Source: Bacteroidales bacterium UBA4621 (GTDB lineage Bacteria; Bacteroidota; Bacteroidia; Bacteroidales; Paludibacteraceae). Taken from it: a DNA stretch of 17,584 nucleotides. Position numbers and translations under genes: made by a program. Positions 12,751-17,584 of the stretch are shown piece by piece; the first letter of the stretch is position 1; each line of letters opens with the position of its first letter. The DNA is taken from NCBI GenBank assembly GCA_002387325.1, contig DGIN01000003.1, positions 1-17,584 of the forward strand, in the 5' to 3' direction. The notes beneath the pieces are model-generated. The model did no database searches. It was not told the origin of the DNA and worked only from the letters and a program-made list of their open reading frames with translations.

Positions 12751-13773
12751 ATGGCAAAGATTGTTACTTTGGGCGAAATTATGCTTCGCCTGTCGCCTGC
12801 GGGCAACGACCGTTTTATTCAAACTGACTCTTTCCGTATCATCCCAGGTGGTGGTGAGGCAAATGTGGCTGTTTCGTGCGCTAACTATGGGCACGAGGCT
12901 GTTTTTGTAAGCAAACTGCCAAAGCATGAGATTGGTCAGATTGCAGTAAATGCACTTCGTCGCTATGGCGTGAATATTGATTTTATTGCACGTGGCGGCG
13001 ACCGTGTCGGACTCTACTACTGCGAGACCGGTGCTTCTATGCGTCCTTCTAAGGTCATCTACGACCGCGCACATTCGGCTATTGCAGAGGCAGAACCATC
13101 GGATTTCGACTTTGACGCAATTATGGAAGGCGCACAGTGGTTCCACTGGAGTGGTATTACGCCCGCTATTTCCGATAAGGCGGCTGAGATTACACGCCTT
13201 GCCTGCGAAGCCGCTAAACGCCACGGCGTAACGGTTTCTGTGGATCTGAACTTCCGCAAGAAACTGTGGACGAGCGAGAAAGCCATCTCCATCATGCGCC
13301 CGCTGATGCAATATGTAGATGTATGTATCGGTAATGAAGAAGATGCGGCTCTTTGTCTCGGTTTCAAACCCGATGCAGATGTGGAAAGCGGTGAGACCAA
13401 TGCGGAAGGCTACAAAGGCATCTTCGAGCAGATGATGAAAGAGTTCGGCTTCAAGTATGTCGTTTCCACTCTCCGCGAGAGTTATTCGGCTACCTTCAAT
13501 GGTTGGAAAGCCCTCATCTACGACGGCAAAGAGTTCTATCAGTCGAAACGCTATGAGATTAACCCGATTATTGACCGTGTAGGCGGTGGCGACTCTTTCT
13601 CCGGAGGCTTGATTCATGGTTTGCTCACCAAGAAAACGCAGGGCGAGGCTTTGGAATTTGCAGTGGCTGCCAGTGCACTGAAACACACTGTTAATGGTGA
13701 TTTCAACCTCGTTTCGGTAGAAGAAGTGGAAGCCCTTGCCGGTGGCAACGCAAATGGACGAGTACAACGGTAA
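12751..13773 (+). CDS. kdgK: 2-dehydro-3-deoxygluconokinase (KDG kinase)
   Basis: 340 residues, PfkB/ribokinase family. It phosphorylates 2-keto-3-deoxygluconate to KDPG with ATP. N-terminal signature region IPGGGEANVAVSCANYG (31-47), DLNFRKKLW (165-173, typical of KdgK), NEEDAALCLG (195-204), and the C-terminal PfkB signature DRVGGGDSFSGGL (275-287), in which Asp281 is the catalytic base and GGGD forms the anion hole. The stop is doubled (TAATAA). KdgA follows 12 bases later, so the two are tightly coupled, doing consecutive steps. A fructokinase or other PfkB sugar kinase is unlikely given this context. Confidence 0.93.
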   Translation: MAKIVTLGEIMLRLSPAGNDRFIQTDSFRIIPGGGEANVAVSCANYGHEAVFVSKLPKHEIGQIAVNALRRYGVNIDFIARGGDRVGLYYCETGASMRPSKVIYDRAHSAIAEAEPSDFDFDAIMEGAQWFHWSGITPAISDKAAEITRLACEAAKRHGVTVSVDLNFRKKLWTSEKAISIMRPLMQYVDVCIGNEEDAALCLGFKPDADVESGETNAEGYKGIFEQMMKEFGFKYVVSTLRESYSATFNGWKALIYDGKEFYQSKRYEINPIIDRVGGGDSFSGGLIHGLLTKKTQGEALEFAVAASALKHTVNGDFNLVSVEEVEALAGGNANGRVQR

Positions 13774-13785
13774 TAAATTGAATAT

Positions 13786-14451
13786 ATGGCAAAATTTGAT
13801 AAGTTAGCCGTAATGGCTAAAATAGGTGAGACAGGTATGGTACCTGTCTTCTACAATAAAGACCTCGATTTGTGCAAGAACGTGGTAAAGGCTTGCTACG
13901 AGGGTGGGGTACGTGCGTTTGAGTTTACCAACCGTGGCGATTTCGCACACGAGATTTTCGGTGAACTCGTTAAATGGGCTGCCAAAGAGTGTCCTGAGTT
14001 GGCGCTCGGCGTAGGTTCTGTAGTGGATGCTCCTACGGCTGCACTCTATATCCAACTGGGTGCCTGCTTCGTGGTCGGTCCGCTTTTCAACCCCGACATT
14101 GCCCCTGTATGCAACCGCCGCCTGGTTCCTTACTGCCCCGGTTGCGGTACGGTTACAGAGATCGGCAAAGCACAGGAAGTCGGTTGCGACCTGACTAAAC
14201 TATTCCCCGGTGATGTCTATGGTCCGAATATGGTCAAGGGACTGAAAGCCCCGATGCCATGGTCGAAGATTATGGTTACCGGCGGTGTGGCTCCGGAGAA
14301 AGAGAACCTTGAAAAGTGGTTCAAAGCAGGTGTGTACTGTGTAGGTATGGGTTCCAAACTGTTCCCGAAAGAGGTGATTGCGGCAGGCGACTGGGCTTAT
14401 ATCACCGATAAATGCAAGGAATGCCTCAATGTAATCAAGGCAGCACGATAA
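13786..14451 (+). CDS. kdgA: KDPG aldolase (2-dehydro-3-deoxyphosphogluconate / 4-hydroxy-2-oxoglutarate aldolase)
   Basis: 221 residues, class I aldolase TIM barrel. It cleaves KDPG into pyruvate and glyceraldehyde-3-phosphate, the last step of uronate breakdown into central metabolism. The catalytic Glu is in AFEFTNRGD (Glu46, Arg50), the Schiff-base Lys is Lys138 in LTKLFPGD, and the phosphate-binding loop is VTGGVAP (164-170). CPGCGTVTEIGKAQ (117-130) matches the family's 'PGvxTptEi'. It is 12 bases after kdgK in the same operon. It is slightly longer than E. coli Eda (213 residues). Confidence 0.94.
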   Translation: MAKFDKLAVMAKIGETGMVPVFYNKDLDLCKNVVKACYEGGVRAFEFTNRGDFAHEIFGELVKWAAKECPELALGVGSVVDAPTAALYIQLGACFVVGPLFNPDIAPVCNRRLVPYCPGCGTVTEIGKAQEVGCDLTKLFPGDVYGPNMVKGLKAPMPWSKIMVTGGVAPEKENLEKWFKAGVYCVGMGSKLFPKEVIAAGDWAYITDKCKECLNVIKAAR

Positions 14452-14487
14452 TATCACTAAGACCACAGAGACCAAGACCTCCCCTAA

Positions 14488-14547
14488 CCCCTCCTTCAGA
14501 GGAGGGGAATGCAGAGTATCTGAACTCTCCCCCTTTGAAGGAGAGTT
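14488..14547. repeat. Paired intergenic hairpin repeat between kdgA and exuT
   Basis: CCCCTCCT (14488-14495) pairs with AGGAGGGG (14500-14507), and AACTCTCC (14523-14530) with GGAGAGTT (14540-14547). These two tandem hairpins are of the C-rich/G-rich type seen in several Bacteroidales genomes, and the element is related to the one at 2653-2669. It is open in the exuT frame and, translated, gives Pro/Ser/Glu-rich PPLTPPSEEGN, a known kind of spurious N-terminal extension. Confidence 0.7.
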
Positions 14548-14582
14548 GGAGTGGGTTTCTGAGGTCGCTCAAACACATATTT

Positions 14583-16031
14583 ATGTCAACACAAACAAAA
14601 CTTATGACCAATTGGCGTTGGTGGCTCTGTTCGTTACTTTTTGTGGCAACAACGGTCAACTACCTTGATCGCCAGGTACTTTCCCTCACGTATGAGGAGT
14701 TTATCAAACCCGAATTCCATTGGACGGATGATGATTATGGAACCATCACCAGTCTGTTCTCAATCTTCTATGCCATTGCTTGTCTTTTTGCAGGTAAGTT
14801 CGTGGATTGGATGGGAACGAAGAAAGGCTATATGATAGCCATTGGTGTATGGTCGGCAGGTGCATGTATGCACGCTGCTTGCGGTTGGGCAACGGCTCAC
14901 ATTGAAGGTCTCGGTAGTGTAGAGGCTATGCGTGCCGTGGAAGCGGGAACGAATGTTGCCCTTGCAGTCGCCACAACATCGGTCTATCTGTTCCTGTTAT
15001 GCCGTGGTATTTTAGCACTCGGCGAAGCGGGTAACTTTCCTGCGGCTATCAAGGTAACGGCAGAGTATTTTCCGAAGAAAGATCGTGCTTTTGCGACCTC
15101 TCTGTTCAATGCAGGCGCATCTGTAGGTGCATTGGCTGCTCCGCTGTGTATTCCTCCTTTGGCTAAACACCTCGGTTGGGAAATGGCGTTTATCATTATC
15201 GGTGCATTAGGTTTTATATGGATGTTCTTCTGGCAGTTTATGTATGACAAGCCCGAAAACAGCAAGCACGTCAATGAGGCGGAATTGGCATATATACACC
15301 AAGATGATGCAACTGCTGCGGCAGCCAAAGCCGATGTGGATTCGACGGAGAATGTTATACCGATGTATAAATGCTTCGGCTATCGTCAGACTTGGGCGTT
15401 CATTGTCGGTAAGTTCTTTACAGACGGTGTTTGGTGGTTTTTCCTGTTCTGGGCTCCTTCTTATTTCCAAAACCAATTTGGTTACAAGGCTTCAAGTCCT
15501 ATGGGACAGGCGTTAATTTTTACGCTCTACGCCATAGTTACCATAATTTCTATTTTCGGTGGCTATCTGCCCAAACTGTTTGTTGAGAAAAAAGGAATGG
15601 AGCCGTATAGCGGGCGTATGCTGGCTATGTTGCTTTTTGCTTTCTTCCCGATGGTGGCTCTCTTTGCTCAGCCGTTAGGTTCGTTTAGTGCATGGTGGCC
15701 TGCTATTTTGATCGGTCTTGCCGGCGCGGGACATCAAGCATGGTCGGCAAACTTGTTCTCAACGGTTGGCGATATGTTCCCCAAATCGACCATTGCCACT
15801 ATCACCGGTATCGGTGCAATGGCGGGAGGTATCGGTTCCATGATTATTCAAAAGGGTGCAGGCAAACTCTTTGTCTATGCGGAGACAGCAGGCGATGCGT
15901 TCCAATTTCTCGGTTTCTCAGGCAAACCCGCAGGCTATTTCATTATGTTCTGTTTCTGTGGTGTGGCTTACCTCATCGCATGGGCAATTATGAAGACCCT
16001 TGTGCCTAAATACAGTCCTATAAAGAACTGA
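14583..16031 (+). CDS. exuT: Hexuronate transporter, MFS (ACS family)
   Basis: 482 residues from ATG 14583. The frame is open further upstream to 14412, but that part overlaps the end of kdgA and reads through the intergenic hairpin repeat, so it is rejected. The M at 14604 is another possible start. A 12-span major facilitator: TM1 holds the ACS signature NYLDRQVLS (26-34), with GKFVDWMGTKKGYM in the loop after TM2 and RGILALGEAGNFPAAIKV / AEYFPKKDRAFATSLFNAGASVG as in ExuT-type anion:H+ symporters. A roughly 30-residue insert (IEGLGSVEAMRAVEAGTNVAL) lies between early helices, longer than in E. coli ExuT. It imports galacturonate/glucuronate across the inner membrane and feeds uxaC. It is the last gene of the operon, followed by a strong terminator. 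Confidence 0.92.
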   Translation: MSTQTKLMTNWRWWLCSLLFVATTVNYLDRQVLSLTYEEFIKPEFHWTDDDYGTITSLFSIFYAIACLFAGKFVDWMGTKKGYMIAIGVWSAGACMHAACGWATAHIEGLGSVEAMRAVEAGTNVALAVATTSVYLFLLCRGILALGEAGNFPAAIKVTAEYFPKKDRAFATSLFNAGASVGALAAPLCIPPLAKHLGWEMAFIIIGALGFIWMFFWQFMYDKPENSKHVNEAELAYIHQDDATAAAAKADVDSTENVIPMYKCFGYRQTWAFIVGKFFTDGVWWFFLFWAPSYFQNQFGYKASSPMGQALIFTLYAIVTIISIFGGYLPKLFVEKKGMEPYSGRMLAMLLFAFFPMVALFAQPLGSFSAWWPAILIGLAGAGHQAWSANLFSTVGDMFPKSTIATITGIGAMAGGIGSMIIQKGAGKLFVYAETAGDAFQFLGFSGKPAGYFIMFCFCGVAYLIAWAIMKTLVPKYSPIKN

Positions 16032-16050
16032 CAGGCAAACTATATTCTGT

Positions 16051-16094
16051 AAAAGAGGCTGTCTGACAACACGTGTTGTCAGATAGTCTCTTTT
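16051..16094 (+). terminator. Terminator of the hexuronate operon
   Basis: A 44-base near-perfect hairpin: the arms 16051-16072 and 16073-16094 pair along 22 bp with two G-U wobbles, centred on CAACACGTGTTG. The left arm starts AAAAGAG and the right arm ends CTCTTTTT, giving a T tract. It begins 19 bases after the exuT stop. Confidence 0.9.
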
Positions 16095-16140
16095 TGTTGT
16101 AATCCGTTGTCAGTGAGAGAGTTAGTTGGTTGTATAATCG

Positions 16141-16181
16141 GCAAAACGAAAGGTGCACTTTTTGCAAAACGAAAGGTGCAC
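16141..16181. repeat. 18-bp direct repeat pair
   Basis: GCAAAACGAAAGGTGCAC occurs at 16141-16158 and again at 16164-16181, 23 bases apart, joined by TTTTT. Each copy ends in the palindrome GTGCAC. Function unknown. The stretch TGCACTTT(TT)GCAAA is also similar to the right part of the palindrome before uxaC (10387-10398). Confidence 0.85.
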
Positions 16182-16202
16182 GAAAAATTCAAGCCATATA
16201 GT

Positions 16203-16239
16203 AATAGAAGCGGACATCAATTCGGTGTCCGCTTCTATT
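16203..16239. terminator. Perfect 14-bp hairpin, possible terminator of the minus-strand genes
   Basis: AATAGAAGCGGACA (16203-16216) pairs with TGTCCGCTTCTATT (16226-16239), loop 9 nt. Read on the minus strand it lies 118 bases after the small ORF and 240 after the LRR gene. The T tract is weak, so the assignment is moderate. Confidence 0.6.
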
Positions 16240-16287
16240 GTGTCGATGTGCCTTTGAGTATGTTTTTTTGAGTTCAAACGCTATCCA

Positions 16288-16320
16288 AACACTGATTGAA
16301 CACTGATTGAACACCATTTG
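16288..16320. repeat. Triple 11-bp direct repeat (AACACTGATTG)
   Basis: AACACTGATTG at 16288-16298 and 16299-16309, then AACACCATTTG at 16310-16320 with three differences. It is the same period and copy number as 8621-8653, in unrelated sequence. Confidence 0.85.
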
Positions 16321-16356
16321 AAGCCCTCATAAAACACTTGTCAGAGAAATACGTTT

Positions 16357-16446
16357 TTACAACGTTTTTTCGTTCTGGCGGGTGATGATGTCCAGTATCT
16401 CCGGATAGATAGAGGACTTCCGTAGGTCATCAATGGTGATTATCAT
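16357..16446 (-). CDS. 29-residue ORF, possible remnant of a phage structural gene
   Basis: ATG at 16446 and TAA at 16357-16359, 32 bases downstream of the LRR gene on the same strand. It begins MIITIDDLRKSSIYPEIL, which reads like the N terminus of a normal globular protein and reminds me of Bacteroidetes phage Gp36/DUF1320-type head proteins ('DLR.. ..PEI...ITR'), but it stops after 29 codons at a TTGTAA. I therefore treat it as a possible truncated gene. The similarity is from memory and weak. It could also be a genuine small protein co-transcribed with the LRR gene. Confidence 0.35.
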   Translation of the reverse strand: MIITIDDLRKSSIYPEILDIITRQNEKTL

Positions 16447-16478
16447 ATACCGGTTGTTTATGGATTATATTGTATCTG

Positions 16479-17582
16479 CTATACCTCTTGTTCAACATAT
16501 TCACTTAATGGTTTAAACGGGAAATCTCCCCATGCTTGTTTATAGGCATCTACACTGTCATCAGGAACATATATGGTAGTAATACCTATTCCTCTAAGAA
16601 AATAGTCTCTTTCCGTATTGTCTCTTTCAGGAGGAGCAGTTGCCCTTATTACGAGAATTTTAGGTTTAACTGATTGATATAGGCAATAATTTCCAATATA
16701 GGTAACATTTTCTCCGAACTCTACATAGGTAACACCTTTGGAGTAACGCATAAACTCTTGATTGATTGTGGTTACTGAATTGGGAAGTACTATTTTCGTG
16801 ATGGCATTATTGCACGACAGAAACGCTTTGCCAATAGCGGTTAACTTTTCCGTATTGTTGAAGTCAAATTCAGATAACTCCGGACAATCAGAGAAATTCC
16901 CCCAGCCGGTATCTTCTATATTTTGGGATAAAACAACTTTTTTCAGGGACGGATTGCTACATATCGCATAGTTTGCATAACTCCCTACTATTGTTGTTAC
17001 GGTGTCAGGAATAATCAGTTCTTCAATACCTGTATTTCTAATAGCGTTCTGATGTATCGTTACCAGTCCTTCATTCAAAATGAGTTTCTTGAGACCTGTG
17101 CAGTCCAGAAAAGCATTCATACGCAGTTCTTTTGCCGTGGTCGGTAACTTGATGCTGCTTATATCAACACACGCTCTAAGATTCGCATATATAGTTTCCA
17201 AAGGAGTTTCTATCCCTTGGCTGTTTATGTATGTTTCAGGGATAGTAATTTCTCCGGAAACTTTTTCTCCGTTAAGAACAAGTTCTTTTGTATATTCGGT
17301 GGTTCCATAACTTTCTATTGGTATACCCATATACTCTCGGAATGACATCAACCAATTCCCATATTGTAAATTTTCGCAGCCCCTGAACCCTATATTATAA
17401 TCGAATGTACCATATTTGAGACTATTGGGCAATATGACTTTCTGTAATTTCTTTTTGTTATGACATTGCAATCCTACGGCATTGGAGAAACATTTGAGTA
17501 TGGTTAAATCTGTGATATAGTGTCCATTTAGAAACGCAATTTTTGGGGTACATTTTTGCCCCCTGTCAGCCCCTGTTGAGGG
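16479..17582 (-). CDS. BspA-like leucine-rich-repeat (LRR_5) protein, 5' cut by window edge
   Basis: The minus-strand frame is open from the right window edge down to TAA at 16479-16481, about 367 residues visible. The TTG at 17471 is not the start: in-frame codons continue upstream without a stop and encode more repeat-like sequence (ITDLTILKCFSNAVGLQ). Repeats of the LRR_5 / Treponema-BspA type are seen: LKKLILNEGLVTIHQNAI, IEELIIPDTVTTIVGS, LKKVVLSQNIED, ITKIVLPNSVTTINQEFM and VTYVEFGENVTYIGNYCL. The C terminus, IYVPDDSVDAYKQAWGDF, is the usual cap of Bacteroidetes LRR_5 proteins. An inserted block (LVLNGEKVSGEITIPETYI) precedes the main repeats. Such proteins are surface adhesins or, in Bacteroidales prophages, tail-associated proteins. 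The N terminus, and so any signal peptide, is outside the window. Confidence 0.82.
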   Translation of the reverse strand, partial: PSTGADRGQKCTPKIAFLNGHYITDLTILKCFSNAVGLQCHNKKKLQKVILPNSLKYGTFDYNIGFRGCENLQYGNWLMSFREYMGIPIESYGTTEYTKELVLNGEKVSGEITIPETYINSQGIETPLETIYANLRACVDISSIKLPTTAKELRMNAFLDCTGLKKLILNEGLVTIHQNAIRNTGIEELIIPDTVTTIVGSYANYAICSNPSLKKVVLSQNIEDTGWGNFSDCPELSEFDFNNTEKLTAIGKAFLSCNNAITKIVLPNSVTTINQEFMRYSKGVTYVEFGENVTYIGNYCLYQSVKPKILVIRATAPPERDNTERDYFLRGIGITTIYVPDDSVDAYKQAWGDFPFKPLSEYVEQEV

Positions 17583-17584
17583 TA

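Larger units (their letters stand above)
16032..16478. other. 447-base spacer between exuT and the LRR protein gene
   Basis: It contains the exuT terminator, two 18-bp direct repeats (16141-16181), a 14-bp hairpin (16203-16239), a triple 11-bp repeat (16288-16320) and a 29-codon minus-strand ORF (16357-16446). I see no other gene. Confidence 0.6.

Noticed and set aside
12745..13767. 340-codon minus-strand ORF opposite kdgK
   Set aside because: It exactly shadows kdgK, has no recognisable motif, and the plus-strand protein is unambiguous. It is a codon-bias artefact.
17471..17584. TTG at 17471 as start of the LRR gene
   Set aside because: The reading frame continues upstream without a stop to the window edge and encodes further repeat-like sequence, so the gene is simply cut.

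Overview
The window looks like a chromosomal segment from a Bacteroidetes bacterium, most likely a gut or oral Bacteroidales. The evidence is: Bacteroidetes-type promoters (TTTG-N20-TAnnTTTG) before several genes; a Bacteroidetes-style lipoprotein signal (Cys followed by Ser/Asp); a BspA-like leucine-rich-repeat protein; a TonB-C-domain protein; and intergenic hairpin repeats of the CCCCTCC/GGAGGGG kind. The genus cannot be fixed from sequence alone.

Layout, left to right. (1) 1-1626: two tandem, translationally coupled paralogues related to S41 (tail-specific) peptidases. The first is cut by the window edge. Both seem to lack the usual Ser/Lys catalytic pair. (2) 1716-4862: a three-gene cluster with its own promoter, encoding a steroid 5-alpha-reductase homologue, an Old Yellow Enzyme-type flavin reductase and a short-chain dehydrogenase. 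Together these resemble a steroid / bile-acid A-ring reducing module (5AR + 5BR + HSDH). A heptanucleotide tandem repeat fills the leader of the third gene. The cluster ends at a bidirectional hairpin terminator. (3) 4956-6632, minus strand: ettA (ABC-F translation factor) with a strong promoter and a very short leader. (4) 6691-8382, minus strand: a compact FeoB-like transporter whose G domain lacks the switch region. (5) 8383-9159: a 0.78-kb region with no convincing gene but dense in repeats and palindromes, carrying the divergent promoters of feoB and perR. (6) 9160-10170: perR-like regulator and reverse-type rubrerythrin, an apparent peroxide-defence operon ending in a strong terminator. 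(7) 10358-16094: a hexuronate operon, uxaC - TonB-C/MORN-like protein - kdgK - kdgA - exuT, closed by a 22-bp terminator hairpin. The oxidoreductase and dehydratase steps are not in this window. (8) 16095-16478: a repeat-rich spacer with a 29-codon ORF on the minus strand. (9) 16479-17584, minus strand: the C-terminal part of a BspA-like leucine-rich-repeat protein, running off the right edge.

The most interesting unit is the 5-alpha-reductase / OYE / SDR cluster. The reductase is strikingly like the vertebrate enzyme in length and signature motifs. The gene trio matches, in type and order, what would be needed to reduce a 3-oxo-delta-4 steroid ring to 5-alpha or 5-beta products and then to a 3-hydroxy steroid. 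Substrate and stereochemistry are inference.
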